Positions 1-6,981 of a stretch of DNA of 9,061 nucleotides are shown in pieces. The notes under the pieces are model-generated. The model was given only the letters and a program-made list of their open reading frames with translations. It ran no database searches and had not been told where the DNA came from. How positions within the stretch are numbered: the first letter of the stretch is position 1; each line of letters starts with the position of its first letter. Source of the DNA: Desulfobacterales bacterium (lineage in GTDB: Bacteria > Desulfobacterota > Desulfobacteria > Desulfobacterales > JAUCGF01); the NCBI GenBank assembly GCA_029940345.1, contig JAOZRC010000184.1:1-9061 (forward strand), in the 5' to 3' direction. The translations under genes were made by a program, and so were the position numbers.

Positions 1-138
1 ATTGCCATGAAATTTGCGGAAATCAGAACCGCTCTCACGCTTTTGCAGCCGATTCAGACTTTTCAAACAGGCTCTTAGGAACGGGGGCGAAATAATTTAC
101 CCAGATTACTTTTTGTGAGTATCTGACTCATGGCCATG

Positions 139-147
139 AAAGGAGGT
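139..147 (+). promoter_or_regulatory. Strong Shine-Dalgarno site of hutU
   Basis: AAAGGAGGT is a near-perfect anti-16S match with 8 bases between the AGGAGG core and the ATG at 155, which fixes the hutU start. I could not pick out a convincing sigma-70 promoter in the 138 bases upstream. Confidence 0.75.
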
Positions 148-154
148 AACGAAT

Positions 155-2173
155 ATGATCAGCAATATTGAAGCTGCTCAGGCAATGAAAGTGCGACTGG
201 ATGATGATCTTCCTGAACTCCGACCGTTTAAAGAGGGCATTCGCCGGGCGCCGGACCGAGGATTCCGACTGACAAAAAGCCAGACCCGCACAGCCTTGAA
301 AAATGCGTTGCGCTATATCCCGGAACAACACCATGCCGCCCTGATCCCAGAATTTGGCGATGAGTTGAAAACCCGTGGACGCATCTATGGATACCGCTTC
401 AGACCCCAGGGCACCATCAAGGCCAAACCCATTGATACGTACCGAGGCAACTGTCAGGCCGGTAAGGCAATTCAGTTGATGATTGATAATAATCTTGATT
501 TTGAAGTAGCCCTCTACCCCTATGAGCTAGTAACCTACGGCGAAACCGGAAGCGTCTGCCAGAACTGGATGCAGTATCGCCTGATCAAAAAATACCTTGA
601 AGTGATGACCGAAACGCAGACCCTGGTGATGCCGTCCGGTCATCCGTTAGGGCTTTTCAAATCATCTCCCGATAATCCCAGGGTTATCATCACTAACGGT
701 CTTATGGTGGGTCTGTACGACAATCCGGATGACTGGGAAATTGCAGCGCAAATGGGCGTCTCTTCCTATGGTCAGATGACTGCTGGCGGTTGGATGTATA
801 TAGGCCCCCAGGGCATTGTTCACGGCACCTACAATACCCTTCTCAATGCAGGTCGGAAAATGTGTGAAGTACCGGCACACGGTAATCTTGCCGGCCTTGT
901 GTTTGTTTCTTCCGGTCTTGGCGGAATGAGCGGCGCCCAACCCAAGGCCGCCAAAATCGCCGGTGCGGTCTCTGTTATCGCCGAAGTGGATGAATCCCGA
1001 ATTCTGACCCGCCATGAACAGGGATGGGTGGATCGGGTCTCGTCAGATATTGATGAGGTCCTTTCTCTTGCCGCCGAGGCCGTCAGGCAAAAAGCTGCCA
1101 CATCCATTGGCTATTACGGCAATGTCGTTGACCTGCTGGAGCATATGGTCAAGCGGAAGTTCAAGGTGGACCTGCTTTCCGATCAGACGTCGTGTCATGT
1201 GGTGTATGATGGCGGCTACTGTCCCCAGGGCATTACCTTTGAAGAGCGAACCCGCCTGCTTGCCGAGGATCGCCCGGCGTTTAAAAAATTGGCCGATCAA
1301 AGCTTGCGCCGCCACTATGAGTTGATTCAGGAAATTTCAAACCAGGGTGCATTCTTCTTTGATTACGGCAATGCGTTTTTAAAAGCGGTGTTTGACGCCG
1401 GGGTCATCGAAGTGTCAAAAAACGGTGTGGACGCCCGGGACGGTTTTGTATTCCCATCCTATTTTGAAAATATCATGGGACCCATTTTTGACTACGGTTA
1501 CGGCCCCTTCCGCTGGGTTTGCCTCAGCGGCAAGCCGGAAGACCTGAAAAAAACCGATCTGGCGGCTATGGATTGTATTGACCCGGATCGTTGCCCGGAA
1601 GATCGGGATAACTATATCTGGATCCGCGATGCCGGAGCGAATAAGCTGGTGGTGGGCAGCCAGGCCCGAATCCTTTATCAGGATGCTTCCGGACGGGTGA
1701 ACATCGCCCTGAAATTCAATGATATGGTCAGAAAAGGCGAGGTCGGCCCCATTATGCTGGGCCGCGACCACCACGATCCGGGAGGAACGGATTCGCCTTT
1801 CCGGGAGACCGCCAATATCAAGGATGGCAGCAATGTATGTGCGGACATGGCGGCCCAATGTTTTGCCGGGAATGCGGCGCGGGGTATGTCCCTTGTGGCG
1901 CTGCACAACGGTGGCGGAACCGGCATCGGCAAGGCGATTAACGGCGGATTCGGTCTGGTGCTGGATGGCAGTGGCCGCACAGATGAGATTATCCACGCGG
2001 CCATGTCCTGGGATGTCATGGGTGGGGTTGCCCGTCGCAACTGGGCTCGCAACCCCAATGCCATGGAAACAGCCCTGACCTATAACAAAAAGAATAACAA
2101 TGGTGATCAGCTGACCATTCCTTTTGTAGCGGATGATGCTTTAATTGATTCAGCCGTGGCAGCTATTTTTTAA
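155..2173 (+). CDS. hutU: Urocanate hydratase (urocanase), long UROC1-like form
   Basis: Converts urocanate to 4-imidazolone-5-propionate, the second step of histidine degradation, in the cytoplasm with tightly bound NAD+. Visible urocanase blocks are YGETGSVCQNW (128-138), the glycine-rich nucleotide-binding stretch GLGGMSGAQPKAAKIAG (254-270), DQTSCH (343-348), GRDHHDPGGTDSPFRET (536-552) and ALHNGGGTGIG (582-592). At 672 residues it is about 115 longer than the common bacterial HutU and matches the eukaryotic UROC1 length. In the classical signature region (GLPARICW) this protein reads GSQARILY (501-508), so the Cys implicated in Pseudomonas-type enzymes is Leu507; as I recall UROC1 proteins share this, so it need not mean loss of activity. 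The ATG at 155 is chosen because AAAGGAGGT (139-147) lies 8 bases upstream from its core. It is convergent with the acyltransferase gene; no hutH, hutI or hut regulator is in view. Confidence 0.95.
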   Translation: MISNIEAAQAMKVRLDDDLPELRPFKEGIRRAPDRGFRLTKSQTRTALKNALRYIPEQHHAALIPEFGDELKTRGRIYGYRFRPQGTIKAKPIDTYRGNCQAGKAIQLMIDNNLDFEVALYPYELVTYGETGSVCQNWMQYRLIKKYLEVMTETQTLVMPSGHPLGLFKSSPDNPRVIITNGLMVGLYDNPDDWEIAAQMGVSSYGQMTAGGWMYIGPQGIVHGTYNTLLNAGRKMCEVPAHGNLAGLVFVSSGLGGMSGAQPKAAKIAGAVSVIAEVDESRILTRHEQGWVDRVSSDIDEVLSLAAEAVRQKAATSIGYYGNVVDLLEHMVKRKFKVDLLSDQTSCHVVYDGGYCPQGITFEERTRLLAEDRPAFKKLADQSLRRHYELIQEISNQGAFFFDYGNAFLKAVFDAGVIEVSKNGVDARDGFVFPSYFENIMGPIFDYGYGPFRWVCLSGKPEDLKKTDLAAMDCIDPDRCPEDRDNYIWIRDAGANKLVVGSQARILYQDASGRVNIALKFNDMVRKGEVGPIMLGRDHHDPGGTDSPFRETANIKDGSNVCADMAAQCFAGNAARGMSLVALHNGGGTGIGKAINGGFGLVLDGSGRTDEIIHAAMSWDVMGGVARRNWARNPNAMETALTYNKKNNNGDQLTIPFVADDALIDSAVAAIF

Positions 2174-2230
2174 CCGCGAAAAGCACGAAAAACGGCATCA
2201 ATTCAAGGTACAGAGGGTTGTGGTGCTATA

Positions 2231-2319
2231 AGTACTTGGTCATATGTTTTCTAGCATTAGGCCTCCGAGGTTTCCAAAACCTCGGAGGTCTTCGATAGAA
2301 AAACTTTTGTCCAAGTACT
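2231..2319. mobile_element. 89-bp palindromic MITE-like element bordered by TA
   Basis: The ends are perfect inverted repeats, AGTACTTGG (2231-2239) and CCAAGTACT (2311-2319). Weaker complementarity continues inwards to a perfect 12-bp stem CCTCCGAGGTTT (2262-2273) / AAACCTCGGAGG (2277-2288) around a 3-base loop. Both ends are bordered by TA (2229-2230 and 2320-2321), as expected for a TA-targeting (IS630/Tc1-mariner-like) non-autonomous element. The TA evidence alone is weak because the dinucleotide is common and self-complementary. It encodes nothing. Sitting between convergent hutU and the acyltransferase gene, its transcript would fold into a strong hairpin on either strand and could serve as a bidirectional terminator, although no clean U-tract follows the inner stem. 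Confidence 0.6.
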
Positions 2320-2355
2320 TACGTTCCTGCGCCGGAGCGTAGGCGCGAGGCGAGC

Positions 2356-2372
2356 GGGGAGTAAAAGGTTAC
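2356..2372. repeat. Orphan end resembling the IS66-like element at 5269-5390
   Basis: GGGGAGTAAAAGGTTAC matches 15 of 17 bases of the reverse complement of the left end of the 5269-5390 element (GGGGAGTGAACGGTTAC). It follows a GC-rich stretch (2321-2355) with a degenerate hairpin. I found no partner end nearby, so this looks like a decayed or partly deleted copy; chance similarity is not excluded. Confidence 0.35.
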
Positions 2373-2414
2373 CATTAAATGCCGGTGTCGAGCCTTCCGG
2401 TGCATGACGATTTG

Positions 2415-3032
2415 TTAATACAGCGTGGCTTCCACTGGAAGATAAGGTGACACGTGTTCGGAATATTTCCCGGTAATATCTGCATAAAACGCCTTGATTT
2501 CAATCATGTCCGCTTCCATGTCACCCTTGGGAACGATCATACGGCCGATCCCGCCGGTTTTTCGTCCATAATCCAGGAATCCGAGCATGATCGGGATATC
2601 AGCCCCCACGGCAATGTGGTAGAAACCGGTTTTCCATCTCTTCACCTTTTTCCGGGTTCCCGCCGGAGAAATCACCACTACGAGGTTTTCAGCTTGGTCA
2701 AACGCCCGAATCGCCTGGGCCACAATGTTTCCGGACCTATCCCGGTCCACGGGTATCACTCCCAGCCAATTGAAAACGGAACCGCAGGCCCATTCCAGTA
2801 CCTCCTTTTTTATCATGATATAAACCTTGATATCCAAGGCGAAAGCCAGCAACAGCACCAATGCAAAATCCCAATTGGATGTGTGGGGTGCGGCAACGAG
2901 TATGAATTTCCGGGTGTCCGGTATGTTCCGGACAACCTTCCATCCGATGATTTTCAATATTAACAGGGAAATCAACCGCAGGAACGGTTTGATCAGGGGG
3001 GTGTCGAAAATCGTACGTTTTCTGATTTGCAT
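2415..3032 (-). CDS. PlsC-like lysophospholipid (1-acylglycerol-3-phosphate) acyltransferase family protein
   Basis: A short (205 aa) member of the glycerolipid acyltransferase superfamily, expected to transfer an acyl chain to a lysolipid at the inner membrane. The HX4D catalytic motif is intact as HTSNWD (50-55). The second block reads GVIPVDRDRSGN (91-102). The third, usually PEGTR, reads SPAGTRKKVKRWKTGFYHIA (122-141), with Ala for the Glu. A hydrophobic N-terminal stretch (about 15-30) could associate with the membrane. The start at 3032 has an AGGAAAG-type ribosome binding site just upstream on the minus strand. It is the last of three leftward genes, 109 bp after the LarA-like gene. 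The true acceptor cannot be read from the sequence, and such short members are often not the main PlsC of the cell. Confidence 0.85.
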   Translation of the reverse strand: MQIRKRTIFDTPLIKPFLRLISLLILKIIGWKVVRNIPDTRKFILVAAPHTSNWDFALVLLLAFALDIKVYIMIKKEVLEWACGSVFNWLGVIPVDRDRSGNIVAQAIRAFDQAENLVVVISPAGTRKKVKRWKTGFYHIAVGADIPIMLGFLDYGRKTGGIGRMIVPKGDMEADMIEIKAFYADITGKYSEHVSPYLPVEATLY

Positions 3033-3141
3033 TACATCTTTCCTTTCATAATCCGAAACGTATTCAGGCTCTCGAATTCCATCAAACCAACTCTGTACGA
3101 TTTATACACACCCCTTACAAGCAATAATTGGAAATAAAATT

Positions 3142-3933
3142 TTAGGCCAAGGACAATACAGGGAGCATTATGCCACCTGACGGGATAATATGTACATCCG
3201 GCCGGTGATGCTTCGCTTGGCTGAATTGAATTGCATCAGCAATATTTTCAGCGTAAATAAACCCCATTTTTTGTGTATTCGTTTTTGATACTCTGTCAGA
3301 TATCAGGATTATATCAAACAGAGCCTGCATGGCTAAAGTAAATCCGATTGCCATATTATGGTCAATCGCGGCTTTTTCCGCCAGCAGGCGTCGACGCCTG
3401 AAATGTTCATCAATCCCCTTTAAAAGATCGCCTTTATAGGCCGCGTGAAACGCCGCCAAACTTTCCACAAGCAGATTGGGAACAGTTTCGATATCCGCCG
3501 CCAAAATAATACTTCCCCCTATTTTAGTCACCAGCGCGGCCGGTGCCAACGCCTTTATAAACTGAGCACCATGTTTATATGGAAAAGACGTTGTCAGGGT
3601 TACATCCGACAGGCAGGGAAATGGACAGGATACAATCTTGCGACTGACGGTTTTCAGTTCATCTGAAAGAACCGTCAGGATTTCCTTTTTAGGTGCAGGA
3701 CGGGTGACATCTTCAACCATGATGGCAATTTTAGAAGGGGAAGAAAGCACTTTATTTAAACAGGATGCTTTAACCGGCGCTTTCAGTGCGTTGCGCGTTA
3801 ATTTTTTAATATCAGGTGGTTCAATCGCATCATCAAAATTGGCGAATATGACCGGATTCCAATCGCGGGGGAGTGTGACGGTTTGTTTTTTATCTTGATA
3901 GAAAATGAAAGGCGTTTCAGACATATTGCACAT
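3142..3933 (-). CDS. LarA-family (DUF2088) protein with the catalytic core deleted; probable relic
   Basis: Full-length LarA (nickel-pincer lactate racemase) and its relatives are about 420 aa; this frame is 263 aa. Residues 20-95 match the family N-terminus, including IAIMVEDVTRPAPKKEIL (69-86), the counterpart of the usual SDxTRP motif. Residues 109-263 match the C-terminal half: TTSFPYKHGAQFIKAL (114-129), KIGGSIILAA (137-146), MGFIYAENIADAI (223-235) and IIPSGGIMLPVL (249-260). The intervening segment, which in LarA carries the catalytic histidines and the Lys and His that bind the cofactor and nickel, is absent, placing a junction near residues 96-108 (about 3612-3648). No clear ribosome binding site precedes the ATG at 3933 or the alternative at 3924. 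An in-frame deletion relic is the simplest reading; racemase activity is very unlikely. It lies 52 bp after the CNNM gene, possibly co-transcribed. Confidence 0.75.
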   Translation of the reverse strand: MCNMSETPFIFYQDKKQTVTLPRDWNPVIFANFDDAIEPPDIKKLTRNALKAPVKASCLNKVLSSPSKIAIMVEDVTRPAPKKEILTVLSDELKTVSRKIVSCPFPCLSDVTLTTSFPYKHGAQFIKALAPAALVTKIGGSIILAADIETVPNLLVESLAAFHAAYKGDLLKGIDEHFRRRRLLAEKAAIDHNMAIGFTLAMQALFDIILISDRVSKTNTQKMGFIYAENIADAIQFSQAKHHRPDVHIIPSGGIMLPVLSLA

Positions 3934-3985
3934 TATTAAATTTCAAAATAGGGTTGAATAATAAATCCGCATGCGACAAGTGCAA

Positions 3986-5233
3986 TCACCGTTTGCGAAC
4001 GATGTATTTATTGATCCGGTTGCCATCCATCTCTTTGACAATCACAACGAAGCCGTCCAATGTGATTTTTTCATTTTCTACCGGTATTTTACCAATAATA
4101 TCAAGAATATATCCTGAGAAAGTATCATATATGCTTGTGTCGGGAATATTCATGTTGATTATGTCATTCACATCATCTATCTCTGTTTTACCCAAAACCA
4201 TCCATTCGGCATCATTTAGCTTAACGATATAAGAGGGTTGATCTTTATCCGTTTCATCACTGATTTCCCCTACAATCTCTTCCAGCAGATCTTCAAGCGT
4301 AATCAGGCCGGAAACACCGCCATGCTCATCCACCACAATCGCCAAATGCTGTTTGCGTTTTTTAAACTGGTGAAGCAGCTTATCCAATTTAATGTTTTCA
4401 GGAATAAAATAAGGATCTATCATAATTTTTTTGATATTCAGATCCGGTCCGGAAACAACCTGATGCATAAAGAGGTCTTTTACGTTCACGATGCCGATAA
4501 CATGATCAAAATCGCCTTCAATGACCGGAATTCGTGTAAAACCTGATGTTACAACAGTTTTCAATTGCAGTGGTTCATTCGCATCGATAACAAACATATC
4601 GGTTCGCGGCGTAATGATTTCCGAAGCATGGGTGTCGTTAAATTCAAAAATATTATAGATCAACTCCTTTTCTTCCTCTTTTATCGCCCCTTCCTCTTCC
4701 ACAACTTCCACGAAAGTGATCAGTTCCTCTTCGGTCGCCACAGGTGTTTTTTTGATATGACCGGTTAACTTAGGGATAAAATTCAAAAGCAGCGTTATCG
4801 GGTAAAACAGGATTGACAGCCAATAAATGGGAAAGATAACGAATCTGGCTATCAAAATATTGTTGCGTGTGGCAATTGATTTGGGAATGACTTCGCCAAA
4901 CACCAAGATCAGAAAAGTCATAACCCCGGTGACGATTCCTACGGCATAATCAGAAAAGGCGGCCATCGCAGCGGATGTTTCCAATGTCGAGATGGTCACA
5001 GAGGTCGCCAAGGCCGAAGCGGCCACATTCACTACGTTATTGCCGATCAGGATGGTGGACAGCAATTGATGGGGCTGATCTTTCATTTTTTTGATTAATA
5101 CAAAAGATTTGCGTCCTGACTTGGCAATATGGATCGCCCTGGTTTTACTGATCGAAAACAATGCGGTTTCCGCCGAAGAAAAGAAACCGGAAAGGATTAG
5201 CAGAACAAACAGTACAATTACCTGCTCTGGCAT
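3986..5233 (-). CDS. CNNM/CorC (HlyC) family membrane protein with DUF21, CBS pair and CorC_HlyC domains
   Basis: An inner-membrane protein of the CNNM/CorB family, whose characterised members handle Mg2+ (older annotation: hemolysin-related). Length 415 aa is normal. The N-terminal DUF21 transmembrane domain spans about 1-160, with segments near 4-20, 62-82, 97-116 and 128-153, and the family motifs SSAETALFSISKTR (19-32), IGNNVVN (63-69) and FGEVIPKSIA (112-121). A charged linker EEEGAIKEEEKELI (179-192) leads to the CBS pair (about 207-325) with ITPRTDM (207-213) and DEHGGVSGLITLEDLLEEIV (302-321). The C-terminal CorC_HlyC domain is about 333-415. The start at 5233 opens directly into the first membrane helix, as usual for the family. 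It is the first gene of the leftward cluster. Exact ion and direction of transport are not deducible. Confidence 0.92.
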   Translation of the reverse strand: MPEQVIVLFVLLILSGFFSSAETALFSISKTRAIHIAKSGRKSFVLIKKMKDQPHQLLSTILIGNNVVNVAASALATSVTISTLETSAAMAAFSDYAVGIVTGVMTFLILVFGEVIPKSIATRNNILIARFVIFPIYWLSILFYPITLLLNFIPKLTGHIKKTPVATEEELITFVEVVEEEGAIKEEEKELIYNIFEFNDTHASEIITPRTDMFVIDANEPLQLKTVVTSGFTRIPVIEGDFDHVIGIVNVKDLFMHQVVSGPDLNIKKIMIDPYFIPENIKLDKLLHQFKKRKQHLAIVVDEHGGVSGLITLEDLLEEIVGEISDETDKDQPSYIVKLNDAEWMVLGKTEIDDVNDIINMNIPDTSIYDTFSGYILDIIGKIPVENEKITLDGFVVIVKEMDGNRINKYIVRKR

Positions 5234-5268
5234 ATGATTCTATTTCCCATTTTTTTGATAGAAATTTG

Positions 5269-5390
5269 GTAACCGTTCACTCCCCTAAGCGGAACGGTTT
5301 TCCGCTCTACATGATCGCAACCGTGCTTGAGTGTGTAGCGCGGGAAGCTGTCCCGCGTTAGTTTGCACGTAGGGGGGGGTGAACGGTTAC
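5269..5390. mobile_element. 122-bp IS66-like MITE with 8-bp target duplications
   Basis: Perfect 12-bp terminal inverted repeats GTAACCGTTCAC (5269-5280) and GTGAACGGTTAC (5379-5390) continue, after one mismatch, into CCCC/GGGG. The element is bordered by GAAATTTG (5261-5268) and GAAATCTG (5391-5398), an 8-bp direct repeat with one mismatch. Ends beginning GTAA with 8-bp duplications are typical of the IS66 family, so this is probably a non-autonomous derivative. Inside are two hairpins: AGCGGAA/TTCCGCT (5288-5294, 5300-5306) and CGCGGGA/TCCCGCG (5339-5345, 5351-5357), the latter extendable to about 10 bp. It sits 35 bp upstream of the CNNM start, so it may displace or supply that gene's promoter. 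Confidence 0.7.
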
Positions 5391-5439
5391 GAAATCTGGA
5401 CATCCTTCATTTTGACCTAAAAGTAGTTAACACTTTACC

Positions 5440-5508
5440 AAGGAGTGCTGAACCAAAGGTTTAGATTATGCAAGCGCAAAATGCTAAACCTTTGGTTTAG
5501 CATTCCTT
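5440..5508. repeat. 69-bp nested palindrome
   Basis: Outer arms 5440-5464 and 5484-5508 are 25-bp inverted repeats with two G/A differences, both tolerated as G-U pairs on one strand. Each arm is itself a hairpin: TGCTAAACC-TTT-GGTTTAGCA (5482-5502) is perfect, and TGCTGAACC-AAA-GGTTTAG (5446-5464) is nearly so. There is no coding potential and no obvious target duplication. It may be a dispersed REP-like repeat or a strong RNA structure. Confidence 0.7.
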
Positions 5509-5912
5509 CGAATTGGCCCGTTCTTTTGTTTTGGCGGAAAATGAAGGGTGCCGAAATTTGGCCAATATTCATAATAACAAAGTGTAACCGAAAACTCTTT
5601 TTACATAGAATTTTTTCTAAATACAATCAATATTTGCAATTTTTGCAATCAAAGCAATTGTATGAAAACTTGGAAAGATTGATCAAAATCCTTTCTTGCC
5701 TGAAATCCTTGCAGTTATAGACGTTCAGAAAATCAATTTCACAACGTTATCGGTCGGCGGCGTATTACAATACAGCCTCCTCACTCTGGCCTTGTGCCTA
5801 ATTATAAACTTGGGTGGCTATCAGAAAGTCTATATCGGGACAATCGGCATGATTCATTTTAAATCACCCATAATGAAGCGGTATAGACGATTTTAACGCT
5901 TATTTGCTTATT
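5509..5912. other. AT-rich intergenic stretch with no supported gene
   Basis: About 400 bases without a convincing coding frame on either strand. The open frames are short, start with weak codons or inside the neighbouring palindrome, and lack ribosome binding sites. A weak inverted repeat GTCTATA/TATAGAC occurs near 5829-5888. Reading the minus strand around 5725-5795 gives a short run free of stops in one frame (ends VVKLIF then stop), which I treat as noise or a decayed repeat. With the elements on either side, the whole 5234-6062 interval appears to be an accumulation zone for small repeats. Confidence 0.5.
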
Positions 5913-5940
5913 TGTTGACGAAGCCATAGGCCGGTCAACA
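5913..5940. promoter_or_regulatory. Hairpin upstream of the TPR-containing domain gene
   Basis: TGTTGAC (5913-5919) and GTCAACA (5934-5940) form a perfect 7-bp inverted repeat enclosing a smaller GCC-ATA-GGC stem. It lies about 120 bp before the likely start at 6063. It could be an operator or a leader structure. There is no T-tract to make it an obvious terminator. Confidence 0.35.
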
Positions 5941-6050
5941 GATAAGAAGTGGGTTATTTAAATAATTCCAAATAGATATACGATGTAAACATATTAATCC
6001 GATACATGGCACATTATTTGCAAATTTATAAACGAATCATGAACGCGAAT

Positions 6051-6055
6051 AGGGA
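6051..6055 (+). promoter_or_regulatory. Possible Shine-Dalgarno site deciding the GTG start at 6063
   Basis: AGGGA lies 7 bases before the GTG at 6063. The upstream ATGs at 6006 and 6039 have no purine-rich site at a suitable distance. Confidence 0.4.
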
Positions 6056-6062
6056 ACGGACT

Positions 6063-6965
6063 GTGAAATCCATCAATCAAACGGCGATTGTTATTAAATC
6101 CAAAAAGGCATTTTCAGACGTCGTTGTCTGTTTGAAGGCTTATACGCGCTCTGACCGGAAGTCTGAATCCTATGCCAAAGTCATTTTGCTTGCAGAATCT
6201 GAAATTAATGCCGATCCCGTTGATTATATCCGCAAGTCATATCAAACCATTTGTGATAGTGCGCTTAAAGAATGCACTGGCGGAAATTACAAAAATGGGT
6301 CGCTGAAAATTTGTTACGATACCTTTCGGATGTGGTTTGATGTTACCGCTTGTGAAACTGTGCGTGTTGAAAAGATCGCAAAGACCTCTGAAAACGGTAA
6401 GCTTCGTTCTTCGATTACAAATATGCTGAATTGTGCCAAAATTTATGAATCCATGGGGTTGTTTGCAGAAGCCCTGGAAGCGTATGAAAAAATTATGGCT
6501 ATGGAAATCAAACTGAAACTTCGTAAGAAAAAACCGATTAACGATCATATCAACCGATTAAAAAAAGAGATGACAGTGGCGGCTCAAAATCAAAATTTAT
6601 TACTGCCAGCCTTCAGTCCCGAACCGTTCAATTCCACCGAAGGCAATGCTAAAGGGATAAAAAAACCATCTTTTAAAAATAGATTCGTTTCTGAAGTGAA
6701 GCATTCAAAGCCGTGCTTCAATGGAATATGCGGGCTGATTGCTGATCAACAAACCATAGAAAATTTTATCAAGGAAGCCAATTTATACCGATCCCATGAT
6801 CTCAGGAGGGAGGCCCAGGATAAATATAATGAAGCCTTGGTGTTACTATGCTTTAACCATAGTATTAAAGGAAGGAAGCAATTATGGGCTTATGTAAATA
6901 AAATGTTAACTCAAATTGAAAATAATTTTGGTCAACCGGAAAAGGAACCCATTTATTACCACTAA
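6063..6965 (+). CDS. Uncharacterised protein: conserved N-terminal domain plus TPR-like C-terminal half
   Basis: Function unknown. Residues 1-105 (from the GTG at 6063) are clearly homologous to the next gene at 7330: SINQTAIVIKSKKAFSD against IINRSAAIIKPKKIFTD, then DPVDYIRKSYQTI against DAVDYIRKNYQTV, and FRMWFDVTACETVR against FKMWFDVEVHQTVR. The rest differs: CAKIYESMGLFAEALEAYEK (124-143) and a second helix pair near 231-263 resemble tetratricopeptide repeats, suggesting protein contacts, with a basic low-complexity linker between. The frame stays open upstream to ATGs at 6039 and 6006, but neither has a ribosome binding site. The GTG at 6063 has AGGGA 7 bases before it and aligns exactly with the start of the paralogue, so I prefer 300 aa over 319. 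No signal peptide or membrane segment is seen, so it is likely cytoplasmic. Confidence 0.75.
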   Translation: MKSINQTAIVIKSKKAFSDVVVCLKAYTRSDRKSESYAKVILLAESEINADPVDYIRKSYQTICDSALKECTGGNYKNGSLKICYDTFRMWFDVTACETVRVEKIAKTSENGKLRSSITNMLNCAKIYESMGLFAEALEAYEKIMAMEIKLKLRKKKPINDHINRLKKEMTVAAQNQNLLLPAFSPEPFNSTEGNAKGIKKPSFKNRFVSEVKHSKPCFNGICGLIADQQTIENFIKEANLYRSHDLRREAQDKYNEALVLLCFNHSIKGRKQLWAYVNKMLTQIENNFGQPEKEPIYYH

Positions 6966-6981
6966 CTTATCAACAATTTTT

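Noticed and set aside
1..95. Possible 3' end of an upstream gene (two plus frames open from the window edge to stops at 76 and 93)
   Set aside because: Too short to tell either frame from chance.
662..2064. Several long open frames on the minus strand and in a second plus frame inside hutU
   Set aside because: The 672-aa urocanase frame is conserved end to end; these have no recognisable motifs or ribosome binding sites and follow from its codon bias.
2454..3051. Plus-strand open frames opposite the acyltransferase gene
   Set aside because: The minus frame carries HX4D and neighbouring family motifs; the plus frames are unlike any protein I recognise.
3445..4768. Plus-strand open frames opposite the LarA-like and CNNM genes
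   Set aside because: They are shadows of frames with clear family motifs on the minus strand.
5435..5896. Short open frames of 63-91 codons on both strands
   Set aside because: They begin inside the nested palindrome or at TTG without a ribosome site, and their composition is that of AT-rich noncoding DNA.
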